Notes: generated by a model not told the origin, from the letters alone. A DNA stretch of 64,000 bases from Roseomonas acroporae (GCF_023223525.1 NZ_JALPRX010000034.1:44727-108726); one strand, 5' to 3'; positions 7,811-16,476 are shown, counted from the first letter of the stretch. Made by a program: numbers and translations.

Positions 7811-9172
7811 ATGACCAGCATCGCCGATCAGCCGGGCGTGCCCGCCACGACGGCCGCCGGAATCTCGCGGCGCGGCGCGCTGCTCGGCGCCGCGGTCGGC
7901 ACGCTGGCCCTGGCCGGGCGCTCCGCCCATGCCCAGGGGGCCGGGCAGAAGCCGGCCGAGATCAAGGTCGGAATCGCCACCTACCTGTCGGGCCCCGCCA
8001 GCGTGTTCGGCGTGCCGGGGCGGCAGGCGGCGGAGATGCTGTTCGACGAGATCAACGCCGAGGGCGGCATCGCCGGCGTGAAGGTGCGGCCGATCTTCGT
8101 CGACGAGGGGCCGGGCGTCGACCACTTCATGGGCGAGTACCGGCGCCTCGTGCAGAACGAGGACGTCGCGATCATCTTCTCCGCCATCTCCTCGGCCGAC
8201 TGCCTCGCCTGCGCGCCGCTGGCCGACGAGATGAAGCGCCCGACCCTGCTGTGGGACTGCGGCACGCAGCGCGTCTTCGAGGACGGGCGCTACCAGTACG
8301 CCTTCCGCACCCAGGCCAACGCGACGCCCGAGGTGCTCTCGGCGCTGCTCTACCTGCTGAAGGTGAAGCCGGACTTCCGCTCCATCGCGGTGGTGAACCA
8401 GGACTACGCCTGGGGCCGCGATTCCTGGGAGATCTTCCGCACCGGCCTGAACGCGCTCAAGCCCGGCGTGCGCGTCGCGGCCGAGCTGTTCCCGCGCTTC
8501 GGCGCCACCGACTTCTCCACCGAGATCACCCGGCTGCTGGCGCTGCGGCCGGAGGTGATCCTCTCCACCTCCTGGGGCGGCGACCTCGACGCCCTCATCC
8601 GCCAGGCGGCCGAGCGCAAGCTGTTCGAGCGCTCCACCTTCCTAATGCCGCTCGCCGAATCCTCGCTGGAGCGCGTGGGCAAGGCGCTGCCGGCCGGGCA
8701 CCTGATCGGCGCGCGCGGCGACCACTGGTTCCTGCACCCGAGCCCGCGCGATCCGGCGCAGCTTGCGCGCTTCACGGAGAATTACCGCAAGCGCTTCAAC
8801 AACTGGCCGATCTACCCCTGCCACCACATGTTCCAGGCCGTCTCGGCGATGAAGACCGCCTATGCCAAGGCGATCGCGGCGAAGAACGGCGGCTGGCCCA
8901 ACGATTCGGAGCTGGCGGCGGCCTTCCGCGGGCTTGAATTCCCCTCGCTGACCAGCAGCGTGACCATCCGCGAGGACGGCCAGGGGCTGGAGAACCAGAT
9001 CATGGGCACCACCCATCACAGCGACCGCTACCCCTTCGCGGTGATGACCGACATGATGGTCTTCCCCGCCGCGCAGGTGACGGCGCCGGTCGGGCAGAAG
9101 AGCACGGAATGGCTGAAGACGCTCAAGCCCGAGCTGCTGACGCAGCTGCCGGCCACCGCGCCGTTCCGCTGA
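7811..9172 (+). CDS. branched-chain amino acid-type ABC transporter substrate-binding protein (LivK-like)
   Basis: 453 residues. The start at ATG 7811 is fixed by GGAGGAAACG directly before it; an in-frame ATG at 7766 has no such site. A Tat leader (SRRGALLGAAVGTLALAGRSAHAQ) directs it to the periplasm. The mature part is a type I periplasmic binding protein (Peripla_BP_6), beginning EIKVGIATYLSGPASVFG, with GRQAAEMLFDEINAEGGI and VAVVNQDYAWGRD-like segments. It is the receptor for the LivHMGF parts encoded next. The family binds leucine-type amino acids but also amides, urea and aromatic acids, so the ligand is open. It is longer than typical LivK (about 370). Confidence 0.92.
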   Translation: MTSIADQPGVPATTAAGISRRGALLGAAVGTLALAGRSAHAQGAGQKPAEIKVGIATYLSGPASVFGVPGRQAAEMLFDEINAEGGIAGVKVRPIFVDEGPGVDHFMGEYRRLVQNEDVAIIFSAISSADCLACAPLADEMKRPTLLWDCGTQRVFEDGRYQYAFRTQANATPEVLSALLYLLKVKPDFRSIAVVNQDYAWGRDSWEIFRTGLNALKPGVRVAAELFPRFGATDFSTEITRLLALRPEVILSTSWGGDLDALIRQAAERKLFERSTFLMPLAESSLERVGKALPAGHLIGARGDHWFLHPSPRDPAQLARFTENYRKRFNNWPIYPCHHMFQAVSAMKTAYAKAIAAKNGGWPNDSELAAAFRGLEFPSLTSSVTIREDGQGLENQIMGTTHHSDRYPFAVMTDMMVFPAAQVTAPVGQKSTEWLKTLKPELLTQLPATAPFR

Positions 9173-9203
9173 ACCGGCGAGGCAGGGGAGCGGGGACGCC
9201 GCC

Positions 9204-10136
9204 ATGGGCTGGCTTTCCGAGAACGGGCTGCTGCTCGGCCTCGCCGCGCTGGACGGGCTGGCCTACGCGGCGTCCGTGTTCATGGTGGCGGTCGGGCTGA
9301 ACCTCGTGTTCGGCGTGATGCGCGTGCTCAACGTCGCGCATGGCAGCTTCTACGCCATCGGCGCCTACACGGCGGCCTCGATCGGCCTCGCCATCGCGGC
9401 GGCGGGGCTGCCTTCCTGGCTGTCGCTACCGGCGCTGCTGGTGGCGGCGGCGCTGGTCGGCCTCGTGCTCGGCCCGCCGATCGAGCGGCTGCTGCTGCGG
9501 CGCGTGGAGGGGCAGGAGCCGGTGCTGCAGCTCCTCGTCACCTTCGCGCTGTTCATGATCCTGGAGGATGTGCAGAAGCTGATCTGGGGCGTGCAGCCGG
9601 TCTCCTACGACACGCCGCTGAAGCTGCTCGGCACGGTGGACGTGCCCTTCGGCGAGGACGTGATCCCCTTCACCGCCTACCAGCTCTACGTGCTGCCCGG
9701 GATCGCGATCCTCACCCTGGTCGGGCTCGCCTGGTTCCTGCGGCGGACGCTGACGGGACGGATCATCGTCGCCGTCACCACGGACCGCGAGGCGGCGACG
9801 GCGATGGGCATCAACGCCGCGCGCGTCACCATGCTCACCTTCACCTGCGGCACGGCGCTGGCCGCCCTCGGCGGCGCGCTGGCGGTCCCCACCACCGCGA
9901 TGGTGCCGGGCATCGGCGCCTCGACCATCGTGCTCTCCTTCGCCGTGGTGGCGACGGCGGGGCTCGGCCAGATCGAGGGCGCGGCGGTGAGCGCGCTGCT
10001 GATCGGCCTCGGCCGTTCCTTCGCCGTTTACTTCGAGCCGGAGCTCGAGGTGGTGGTGCCCTACCTCATCATGGTGGCGGTGCTGCTGCTGCGGCCGCAG
10101 GGCCTGTTCGGGGTGGCGGAGACGCGACGCATATGA
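9204..10136 (+). CDS. livH: branched-chain amino acid-type ABC transporter permease LivH
   Basis: 310 residues, inner-membrane permease with about eight hydrophobic helices. The signature NLVFGVMRVLNVAHGSFYAIGAY near residue 33 is the classic LivH/BPD_transp_2 motif, and PQGLFG near the C-terminus is also typical. It pairs with LivM to form the pore. A GGGAGCGGGGACG stretch precedes the ATG. Its stop overlaps the next start (ATGA at 10133-10136). Confidence 0.93.
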   Translation: MGWLSENGLLLGLAALDGLAYAASVFMVAVGLNLVFGVMRVLNVAHGSFYAIGAYTAASIGLAIAAAGLPSWLSLPALLVAAALVGLVLGPPIERLLLRRVEGQEPVLQLLVTFALFMILEDVQKLIWGVQPVSYDTPLKLLGTVDVPFGEDVIPFTAYQLYVLPGIAILTLVGLAWFLRRTLTGRIIVAVTTDREAATAMGINAARVTMLTFTCGTALAALGGALAVPTTAMVPGIGASTIVLSFAVVATAGLGQIEGAAVSALLIGLGRSFAVYFEPELEVVVPYLIMVAVLLLRPQGLFGVAETRRI

Positions 10137-11062
10137 GCCGCCACATCGAATGGCTGGCGGCGCTGCTGGGGGCGGCGCTGCTGGTGCTGCTGGCCTGGTC
10201 GGCGCCCTGGCTGCGCTTCGTGCTGACCGTGGCGCTGGCCAAGGGCATCGCGGTGCTGGGCCTGCTGCTGCTGCTGCGCGCCGGGCAGGTCTCCTTCGGC
10301 CACGCGCTGTTCGTCGCCTTCGCGGCCTATGCGGTGGCCTTCGCGGCGCCCTCGGTGCCCGAGGCGCTGCTGCTGCTGCCGCTGGCGGCGCTGGGCTCGG
10401 CGCTGGTGGGCCTCGTGGTCGGGCTGTTCGTGGTGCGCTACCGCGAGATCTTCTTCGGCATGCTGAACCTCGCCATCAGCATGGTCTTCTACTCGCTGCT
10501 GGAGAAGTTCTACTCGATCACCAAGGGCACGGACGGCATCCGCCTGCCGCCCGTCACCATCGCCGGGCAGGCGCTGACCGGCGCCACCTACGAGTGGACC
10601 GTGTTCGGCATCGCGCTGGTGCTGGCGCTGGCCTTCGGCGCGCTGGTGCGCGTCTACCTCGCCTCGTCGATGGGGCAGGCGCTGATGGGCATCAAGACGC
10701 GCGAGACGCGGCTGGAGTTCATGGGCGTCTCCGGCCGGCGCGTGCTGCTCGCGGCCTACGTGCTCTCGGCGCTGATGGGCGGCGTGGGCGGGGCGATCAT
10801 CGCCATGACCAGCCGGCACGTCACGCCGGCCCTGGCCTACTGGACCGCCTCGGGCGAGCTGGTGTTCATCGGCATCCTGGGCGGGGCGGGCAGCGTGGTC
10901 GGGCCGTTCCTCGGCGCCGTGGCCTACGAGCTGACGCGGGTCTACGCGGCGGCGGCGGTCGCGGATGCGTGGCAGCTCATCCTCGGCGCGGTGCTGCTGG
11001 CGGTGATCCTGTTCGCGCCCGGCGGCCTCTGGGCCCTGCTGCGCGGGAGGCGCACGGCATGA
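10133..11062 (+). CDS. livM: branched-chain amino acid-type ABC transporter permease LivM
   Basis: 309 residues, second permease of the importer. It contains the LivM hallmarks LLLLRAGQVSFGHALF near residue 47, FFGMLNLAISMVFYSLLEK near 105 and TKGTDGIRLP, and ends with LFAPGGLWALLRGR. Eight or more membrane helices are evident. It overlaps LivH by 4 bases upstream and LivG by 4 bases downstream (ATGA at 11059-11062), showing a translationally coupled transporter operon. Confidence 0.93.
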   Translation: MSRHIEWLAALLGAALLVLLAWSAPWLRFVLTVALAKGIAVLGLLLLLRAGQVSFGHALFVAFAAYAVAFAAPSVPEALLLLPLAALGSALVGLVVGLFVVRYREIFFGMLNLAISMVFYSLLEKFYSITKGTDGIRLPPVTIAGQALTGATYEWTVFGIALVLALAFGALVRVYLASSMGQALMGIKTRETRLEFMGVSGRRVLLAAYVLSALMGGVGGAIIAMTSRHVTPALAYWTASGELVFIGILGGAGSVVGPFLGAVAYELTRVYAAAAVADAWQLILGAVLLAVILFAPGGLWALLRGRRTA

Positions 11063-11820
11063 GCGCGCTGCTCTCCGCACGCGGGCTGCGCCTCGCCTTC
11101 GGCGGGGTGAAGGCCGCGGACGGCATCGACCTCGACGTGATGGAGCACGAATTCCTCGCCATCATCGGGCCGAACGGCGCCGGCAAGACCACCTTCATCA
11201 ACATGAGCACCGGCTATCTGCGCCCGCAGGCCGGCAGCATCACCTATGACGGCACGCACCAGCTTCTCGGCCTGCCGCCGCGGCGCATCGTGAAGCTCGG
11301 CGTCGGGCGTTCCTTCCAGCTTCCCCAGCTCTTCACCGAGCACACGGTGCTGGAGAACGCGGCGCTGGCGCTGGCGGCGCGCGAGGGCATCTGGCGGCCC
11401 TTCGCGCCGCTGCTGCGCCCCGCCATCCGCGCCGAGGCGGAGGAGTTGCTGGAACGCTTCGGCCTGCTGCACCTGGCCGACCGGCGCGCCGATGCGCTGA
11501 ACGAAGGGGCGCGCAAGCTGGCCGACATCGCCATGGCGGTGGCGCTGCGCCCGCGCCTGCTGCTGATGGACGAGCCGACCAGCGGCGTCGCGGCCGCCGA
11601 CAAGATGCAGGTGGTGGAGACGCTGGTGCGCGTGCTGCGCGAGGCGCGCGTGACGGCGGTGTTCGTGGAGCACGACATGGAGGTGGTGGCGCGCTTCGCG
11701 GACCGCGTGGCGGTGTGGGGCCAGGGGAGGATCGCGGCGCTCGGGCCGCCGGGGGAGATCCTGAACGACCCCGAGGTGCAGCGGACGGTGATCGGGGTGG
11801 TGCCGAATGCCGTGGCTTGA
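11059..11820 (+). CDS. livG: branched-chain amino acid-type ABC transporter ATP-binding protein LivG
   Basis: 253 residues, cytoplasmic ATPase. Walker A is GPNGAGKTT (about residue 37), Walker B LLLMDEPTSGV, H-loop VEHDMEVV. The ABC signature normally written LSGGQ reads LNEGA here (ALNEGARKLADIAMAVA), a variant I recall in a subset of LivG-like proteins. The start ATG 11059 overlaps the LivM stop. Its partner LivF is not contiguous: a 250-base hairpin element (copy B) lies between the two genes. Confidence 0.92.
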   Translation: MSALLSARGLRLAFGGVKAADGIDLDVMEHEFLAIIGPNGAGKTTFINMSTGYLRPQAGSITYDGTHQLLGLPPRRIVKLGVGRSFQLPQLFTEHTVLENAALALAAREGIWRPFAPLLRPAIRAEAEELLERFGLLHLADRRADALNEGARKLADIAMAVALRPRLLLMDEPTSGVAAADKMQVVETLVRVLREARVTAVFVEHDMEVVARFADRVAVWGQGRIAALGPPGEILNDPEVQRTVIGVVPNAVA

Positions 11821-11865
11821 GAGGCGCCCGGTGGCGGTGGAGGGCGTTGCCCTCCCCCGCGCCCC

Positions 11866-12065
11866 CACCCACCAAAGGGCGAAGCCCCTTTGGAAACCCC
11901 ATTATGGAAGCGAGCCTCGCACGTCGAACCACCGAGGCCCAGACGAAGAGAGGTCCAGGAGGGCCTCGCCCTCCTGGCGGATGGGGTCTGGGGAAGGCGG
12001 AGCCTTCCCCAGGGGGCGGATGGGGGCCGGGGAAGGCAAGGCCTTCCCCGAAAAGCGGCCGGGGC
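11866..12065 (+). repeat. intergenic modular hairpin element, copy B
   Basis: Non-coding stretch between livG and livF. It contains hairpins CCAAAGGGC/GCCCCTTTGG, AGGAGGGCCTCGCCCTCCT, GGGGAAGGCGGAGCCTTCCCC and GGGGAAGGCAAGGCCTTCCCC joined by GGAAACCCC, GCCTCGCACGT, CCAGACGAA and GCGGATGGGG. The first module is identical over 29 bases to copy A at 5477-5505; the order of the spacers is the same. It interrupts an otherwise overlapping transporter operon, so readthrough must occur if livF is to be expressed with its partners. Confidence 0.7.
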
Positions 12066-12072
12066 ACCCCCC

Positions 12073-12729
12073 ATGCTGAGGCTCGAAGGCGTTTCCGTCG
12101 ACATCGCCGGCGCTCCCGTGCTGCGCAACGTCTCGCTCGTGGTCCCGCCCGGCGGTCGCGTCGCGCTGATCGGCCGCAACGGCGCCGGCAAGACCACCAC
12201 GCTGCGCGCGCTGATGGGCCTGCTGCCGATCAAGGCCGGCCGGATCACGGTGGATGGGCAGGACTGCGCCGGCATCCCCGCGCATCACCGCGCGAAGCTC
12301 GGCATCGGCTACGCGCCGGAGGAGCGGCGGCTGTTCGGCTCCTTCACCGTGCAGGAGAACATGGTCCTGCCGGCCGAGGTGCTGAAGCTGCCCCCCGACG
12401 AGATCGCGCGCCGGCTGGAGGGCGTCTACACGCTGCTGCCGGAATTGCGCGGCTTCGCGCCGCGCAAGGCGGCCGGGCTGTCGGGCGGCCAGGGCAAGAT
12501 GGTGGCGCTGGGGCGTGCGCTGATGGTGGGCACGCGCGCCGTGCTGCTGGACGAGCCCTTCCAGGGCCTCGCCCCGGCGCTGGCGCTGCGCTACGCCGAG
12601 GCGCTGGGGCGGCTGCACCACGCGCTGCCGGACGTCGCCATCCTCATCACCGAGAGCAACCCGGAGCTGCTGCGGCCACTGGTGGAGGCGACCTACGTGA
12701 TCGAGCGCGGCGAGATCGGGGTGGGCTGA
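12073..12729 (+). CDS. livF: branched-chain amino acid-type ABC transporter ATP-binding protein LivF
   Basis: 218 residues, slightly short for LivF (about 235). Walker A is GRNGAGKTTTLRALMG, the conserved IGYAPEERRLFGSFTVQENM segment is LivF-like, the signature is LSGGQGKMVALGRAL, and Walker B is AVLLDEPFQGLAP. The usual H-loop histidine region reads ILITESNPELL, so serine or asparagine stands where histidine is expected, which could lower ATPase activity. The start ATG 12073 has a poor ribosome site (CACCCCCC). With LivG it powers the importer. The gene ends 15 bases before the convergent TctC gene. Confidence 0.9.
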   Translation: MLRLEGVSVDIAGAPVLRNVSLVVPPGGRVALIGRNGAGKTTTLRALMGLLPIKAGRITVDGQDCAGIPAHHRAKLGIGYAPEERRLFGSFTVQENMVLPAEVLKLPPDEIARRLEGVYTLLPELRGFAPRKAAGLSGGQGKMVALGRALMVGTRAVLLDEPFQGLAPALALRYAEALGRLHHALPDVAILITESNPELLRPLVEATYVIERGEIGVG

Positions 12730-12744
12730 ACCCACCCCCTCCCC

Positions 12745-13725
12745 TCACTCGACGCGGATGCTGGCGTCGCGGATCAGGCCGGACCAGCGGTCCACCTCCG
12801 AGGCGATGAGCCGGCGCAGCGCCTCGGGGCCGCGTGCCTCGCCCTGCGGCACCACCGCCGCCAGCTCCTCCAGGCGCTGCTTCGCCTCCGGGTCGTCGAG
12901 CCCGGCGTTCAGCGCCGCGACCAGCCTCGCGATCACCGGCGCGGGCGTGCCGGCCGGGGCGAGCAGCGCGTTCCAGACCTGCATATCGAAGCCCGGCACG
13001 CCGGCCTCGGCGAAGGTCGGCACGTCGGGAAGCTGCGGCAGGCGCTGCGGCGTCGCCACGGCCAGCGCCCGCGCCGTGCCGCCGCGATGCGCGGGGATCA
13101 GCGTCAGCGTCTGGTCGATCAGCACCTCGACGACGCCGGCGGCGAGGTCGGTCAGCACCGGGCCGACGCCGCGATAGCCGACCAGCGTCGCCCGCGTGCC
13201 GGAAAGCTGCAGGAACAGCGAGGCGGCGAGGTGGCTGGTGGAGCCCGGCCCGGCATTGCCGAAGGGCACGTTGCCGTCCTCGGCGCGCAGATGGCCGAGC
13301 AGCCCGGCGAGATCGCGCACCTCGATGCGCGGCGAGACGGCGAGCACCATCGGGTTGCTGGCGGCGACGCCGATCGGCGCCAGGTCGCGGCGCGGGTCGT
13401 AGCCGAGATTCGGGTAGAGCTGCACGTTGGCCGCGAGCGGGCCGAGATTGCCGAAGGTCAGCGTGTAGCCGTCGGGCGCCGCGCGCACCACGCGCTGCGT
13501 GCCGATGTTGCCGCCGGCGCCGCCCTGGTTCTCCACCACCACCGGCTGGCCGAGCGCCTTGCCCATGCCGCGCGCGACGATGCGGCCCAGCACGTCGGTG
13601 GAGCCGCCGGGGGCGTAGGGGATCACCATGGTCACGGCGCGGGTGGGGAATTCCTGCGCCTCGGCGGGGCGGGCGAGCAGGACGGCGGCCAGCGCGAGCG
13701 GGGCCAGCAGCAGGGAACGGCGCAT
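12745..13725 (-). CDS. tripartite tricarboxylate transporter substrate-binding protein (TctC/Bug family)
   Basis: 326 residues from the ATG at 13725, chosen because GGAGGAG lies just upstream; an ATG 18 bases earlier is less likely. Sec leader MRRSLLLAPLALAAVLLARPAEAQ, then the Bug core: FPTRAVTMVIPYAPGGSTDVLGR, VVENQGGAGGNIGTQ, APDGYTLTFG, and DVPTFAEAGVPGF. Bug receptors bind carboxylated organics in the periplasm. No TctA/TctB membrane genes are nearby, so it is an orphan receptor. It follows the dehydrogenase and decarboxylase-like genes on the same strand, after a 387-base gap, and may serve the same substrate. Confidence 0.9.
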   Translation of the reverse strand: MRRSLLLAPLALAAVLLARPAEAQEFPTRAVTMVIPYAPGGSTDVLGRIVARGMGKALGQPVVVENQGGAGGNIGTQRVVRAAPDGYTLTFGNLGPLAANVQLYPNLGYDPRRDLAPIGVAASNPMVLAVSPRIEVRDLAGLLGHLRAEDGNVPFGNAGPGSTSHLAASLFLQLSGTRATLVGYRGVGPVLTDLAAGVVEVLIDQTLTLIPAHRGGTARALAVATPQRLPQLPDVPTFAEAGVPGFDMQVWNALLAPAGTPAPVIARLVAALNAGLDDPEAKQRLEELAAVVPQGEARGPEALRRLIASEVDRWSGLIRDASIRVE

Positions 13726-14112
13726 AGCGGGGAACTCCTCCATGGGTTGGTTCGCGGGCGCGCCGGGCCGGAACGGCGTACCGCCTGCGGCACCGCGCCA
13801 GGCGGTTGCCGGCGATGGGTTGGGCGCGGGGCGCGCCGGGCCGATGGCGCGCGATGCGCCCCGGGGACGTTCCGCTCCTCTTTCCCGTCGCGGATCGTCG
13901 GGCGTGGCAGCGGCAGGACGGCCACCGGCGCGCGGTGCCGCGAAGACCGCGATCCGTTCATCCGTGCCTTGTCGCCGGGACGGCGCGGAGCCTTGTCGCC
14001 GAGCAGGCGCGGAACCTTGTCTCCAGGCGGGCGCGGACAGGCGGCGACAGGCCTGCCGCCCGGCGCGGCAGGTCGTCGGTCCCGTCCGCCGCGGGGACGC
14101 GGCGGGAGCGGC
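13726..14112. other. 387-base intergenic region without a supported gene
   Basis: Lies between two genes on the minus strand. Several frames stay open only because of the high GC content. It contains three tandem 24-base repeats at 13967-14038 and no clear terminator with a T-run. No promoter for the TctC gene could be recognised with confidence. Confidence 0.5.
13967..14038. repeat. three tandem copies of a degenerate 24-base repeat
   Basis: Units at 13967-13990, 13991-14014 and 14015-14038, each starting CCTTGTC and ending GGCGCGGA followed by one variable base (G, A or C). Units 1 and 2 share CCTTGTCGCCG; unit 3 differs mainly in the middle. The period is a multiple of three, but no gene is supported across it. 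Confidence 0.75.
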
Positions 14113-15039
14113 CTACTTGTTCCCGCCCAGCGTCTCGCCCGCGAGCTTCTCGGAAAGCTGCGCCAGCGCCGTGTGGTCCTGGCCGGGGCCGAGCAGCGCC
14201 TGCGCGGCGGCGGAAAGCTCGCGGCACAGCGCGGCGAAGGGCGTCGGCGTCTGCGTGTCGCGGCCGACCTCCAGCGCGATCGACAGGTCCTTGACCATCA
14301 GGTCGAGGCCGAAGCCGCTGTCGAAGCGCCGGCTCAGCACGTACTGGGCGAATTTCTTCTGCGTGCTGTTGTTCATGCCGGTGGAGGCGTTCAGCACCTC
14401 CACCATCTTCGCCGCGTCCAGGCCGAAGCGCTGGCCGATCAGCAGCGCCTCGATGCCGATCAGGAAGCCGCCGGCCGAGACCAGGTTGTTGAGCGCCTTC
14501 ATCGCCTGCCCGGCGCCGATCGGGCCGACCTGGGTGATGTTGGTGCCCATGGCGCGCAGCACCGGCTCGACGCGGGCGAGCAGCGCCGGGTCGCCGCCGG
14601 TCATGATGGCGAGCTCGCCGGTACGGGCGCGCGGCACGCCGCCGGAGACCGGCGCGTCCACCATGCCGATGCCGTCGGCGGCGAGCGATTCCGCGATGCG
14701 GCGGGTGACGCCGGGCGCGCCGGAGCTCATCTCGATCACGACGGCGCCCGGGCGCAGCACGCCGCGCATGGCGGTCGCCACCTCCTCCACATGCCGGCTC
14801 GTGGGCAGGATGGTGACGACGGCATCGGCCTCGCGCGCCGCCTCGGCCGGGCCCTCGGCGGCGGTGCCGCCCAGCTCGGCCGCGAATTGCGCGGCGCGGC
14901 CCGGCACGGCGTCGCAGACCGTGACGTCGAAGCCGGCGCCGAGCAGGCGGGCGGCCATCGGCCAGCCCATGTTGCCGATGCCGACGAAGCCGACGCGCCG
15001 GATCGGCGCCGCGGCGCCGGCCGAAGCGGCGCCGCTCAT
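14113..15039 (-). CDS. NAD(P)-dependent 3-hydroxyisobutyrate dehydrogenase-family oxidoreductase
   Basis: 308 residues. N-terminal Rossmann motif VGFVGIGNMGWPMAARLLGAGFDV (GxGxxG), then substrate-binding VDAPVSGGVPRA, and the catalytic lysine region GAGQAMKALNNLV, all family hallmarks. Members reduce or oxidise short beta-hydroxy acids (3-hydroxyisobutyrate, tartronate semialdehyde). The ATG at 15039 overlaps the stop of the upstream carboxymuconolactone decarboxylase-like gene (ATGA), so the two are coupled. Expression is probably driven from the promoter at 15478-15507 under the divergent GntR regulator. Exact substrate unknown. Confidence 0.9.
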   Translation of the reverse strand: MSGAASAGAAAPIRRVGFVGIGNMGWPMAARLLGAGFDVTVCDAVPGRAAQFAAELGGTAAEGPAEAAREADAVVTILPTSRHVEEVATAMRGVLRPGAVVIEMSSGAPGVTRRIAESLAADGIGMVDAPVSGGVPRARTGELAIMTGGDPALLARVEPVLRAMGTNITQVGPIGAGQAMKALNNLVSAGGFLIGIEALLIGQRFGLDAAKMVEVLNASTGMNNSTQKKFAQYVLSRRFDSGFGLDLMVKDLSIALEVGRDTQTPTPFAALCRELSAAAQALLGPGQDHTALAQLSEKLAGETLGGNK

Positions 15040-15437
15040 GCCGACTTGCCCGGCAGGGCGCCTTCCTTCACCAGCACCTCGTGCGCCGCCTTGAAGGCGT
15101 CGAGGCCGGCGGGGATGCCGCAATAGGCGGTGGCGTGCAGCAGCGCCGCCTTGATCTCCTCGACGGTGACGCCGTTGTTCAGCGCGCCCTTGACGTGCAG
15201 CTTGATCTCCGGCGCGCGGTTCAGCGCGGTCAGCATGGCGAGGTTGATCAGCGAGCGCGTCTTGCGGTCCAGCGTCGGATCGCCCCAGGCCCAGCCCCAG
15301 GCCCAGCTCGTGGTGGCGCGCTGGAAGGCCATCATGAAGTCGTCGGCCTTGGCCAGAGAGGCGTCGACGTACTCGCCCCCCAGCACCTCGCGCCGGATCG
15401 GCATTCCCTTGTCGAACAGAGCGCTGTCTTCGGACAT
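15036..15437 (-). CDS. carboxymuconolactone decarboxylase-family protein
   Basis: 133 residues from ATG 15437 (GGAAAGGGAACGCCG upstream). The sequence MPIRREVLGGEYVDASLAKADDF, LDRKTRSLINLAMLTALNR and GALNNGVTVEEIKAALLH resembles PcaC (4-carboxymuconolactone decarboxylase). PcaC-like proteins act in the beta-ketoadipate pathway, but many homologues have other or unknown roles. No AhpD-type CxxC pair is present; one cysteine occurs in HATAYCGIPAG. First gene of a coupled pair with the dehydrogenase. Function as a true decarboxylase is uncertain. Confidence 0.88.
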   Translation of the reverse strand: MSEDSALFDKGMPIRREVLGGEYVDASLAKADDFMMAFQRATTSWAWGWAWGDPTLDRKTRSLINLAMLTALNRAPEIKLHVKGALNNGVTVEEIKAALLHATAYCGIPAGLDAFKAAHEVLVKEGALPGKSA

Positions 15438-15477
15438 CGGCGTTCCCTTTCCTGGCACCCGAGCGGGTGGCGGGCCG

Positions 15478-15507
15478 GGTATAGGCCGCGCCAGGATTGT
15501 CCGTCAA
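15478..15507 (-). promoter_or_regulatory. putative promoter for the decarboxylase/dehydrogenase genes
   Basis: On the minus strand TTGACG (15507-15502) and TATACC (15483-15478) are spaced by 18 bases, close to sigma-70 consensus. The predicted start of RNA is near 15471, about 35 bases before the start codon at 15437. Confidence 0.45.
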
Positions 15508-15509
15508 TC
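15495..15509. promoter_or_regulatory. perfect palindrome, candidate GntR/FCD operator, overlapping divergent promoters
   Basis: GATTG-TCCGT-CAATC is a perfect 5+5 inverted repeat between the minus-strand decarboxylase gene and the plus-strand GntR gene. It overlaps the minus-strand -35 (15502-15507) and a plus-strand -35-like TTGTCC (15497-15502; -10-like GATACC at 15519-15524). A regulator bound here could silence both directions, the usual autoregulated layout for FCD regulators. Confidence 0.45.
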
Positions 15510-15605
15510 AGGCAATATGATACCGATAGGAGAAGCCGCACCGCGCCGGGCGTCGACATGGCGGCACCGGGGCTGGCAGAAGACGGGGTCGATGAAGGGG
15601 ATGCG

Positions 15606-16301
15606 ATGACGGAAGACATGCGCCTGCGCGTCGTGCCGCAGTCGATCCGCCGGCAGGTGGAGGACGGGCTGCGCGACGCCATCGCCCGGGGCCGCTTCGC
15701 GCCCGGCGAGCACCTGCCGGACCGCGTGCTGTGCGAGCTGTTCGGCGCCAGCCGCAGCGTGGTGCGCGAGGCGGTGCGGCTGCTGGAGGCCGAGGGGCTG
15801 ATCGTGGTGCAGCCCAACCGCGGACCCTTCGTCGCCTTCCTCTCGGCGGCCGAGGCGGCGCAGATCTACGAGGTGCGCGGCGTGCTGGAGGCGCTGGCGG
15901 GCGAGGGCTTCGCCGCGCGCGCCTCGAAGGAGGAGCGCGCCGAGCTGCGCGGCATCTTCGCCGAGCTGGCCGCCACCTGCCCGGAGGCCGGGCGCGAGGT
16001 GCTGCTGGCGCTCAAGCGCCGATTCTACGACGTGCTGCTGCGCGGCTGCCGCAACGCCTACGTGGCGCGCATGCTCGACCAGCTGCTGAACCGCAACACG
16101 CAGCTTCGCGCCACCTCGCTCTCCGACCCGGACCGGCTGCCGAACACGGTGGCGGAGCTGCGCCGGGTGATCGAGGCGATCGAGCGGCGCGACCCGGAGG
16201 GGGCCGCCGCCGCCTGCCGCGAGCATGTCCGTCGCGCCGCCGAGGTGGCGCTACGAATCCTGCGCGAGCACGAGCGGGCCCGGAACGCGCGCGCCGGCTG
16301 A
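15606..16301 (+). CDS. GntR-family transcriptional regulator with FCD effector domain
   Basis: 231 residues from ATG 15606 (AAGGGGATGCG upstream). The N-terminal winged helix has IRRQVEDGLRDAIARGRFAPGEHL and the recognition segment FGASRSVVREAVRLLEAEGLI. The C-terminal helical FCD domain carries YEVRGVLEALAGEGFA and RVIEAIERRDPEGAAAACREHVRRA. FCD regulators sense organic acids and usually repress neighbouring catabolic genes, so this one likely controls the divergent decarboxylase/dehydrogenase pair and perhaps the TctC receptor beyond. A bidirectional terminator follows at 16477. Confidence 0.93.
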   Translation: MTEDMRLRVVPQSIRRQVEDGLRDAIARGRFAPGEHLPDRVLCELFGASRSVVREAVRLLEAEGLIVVQPNRGPFVAFLSAAEAAQIYEVRGVLEALAGEGFAARASKEERAELRGIFAELAATCPEAGREVLLALKRRFYDVLLRGCRNAYVARMLDQLLNRNTQLRATSLSDPDRLPNTVAELRRVIEAIERRDPEGAAAACREHVRRAAEVALRILREHERARNARAG

Positions 16302-16476
16302 CGCCGGGAAGCGGCATGTCGATCGACGTCGCCCGCCCCGCCCGACGCGCTCCGTCCGTCGCGCCACGGCCGGTCGCCGGCGGGCGGGCCGGGCCGACGG
16401 CCCGGTCCGGCCTTGTCCGGCGCGGCATCACGGGGACGGCGGGACGGCCCGGCCGGCCGGTCTCACGGAAAGAGAG

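Noticed and set aside
2770..7821. Very long minus-strand open frame (1683 codons)
   Set aside because: Antisense to the dioxygenase, aldehyde dehydrogenase and GGT genes, and runs through a non-coding hairpin element. Low-complexity composition, no domain.
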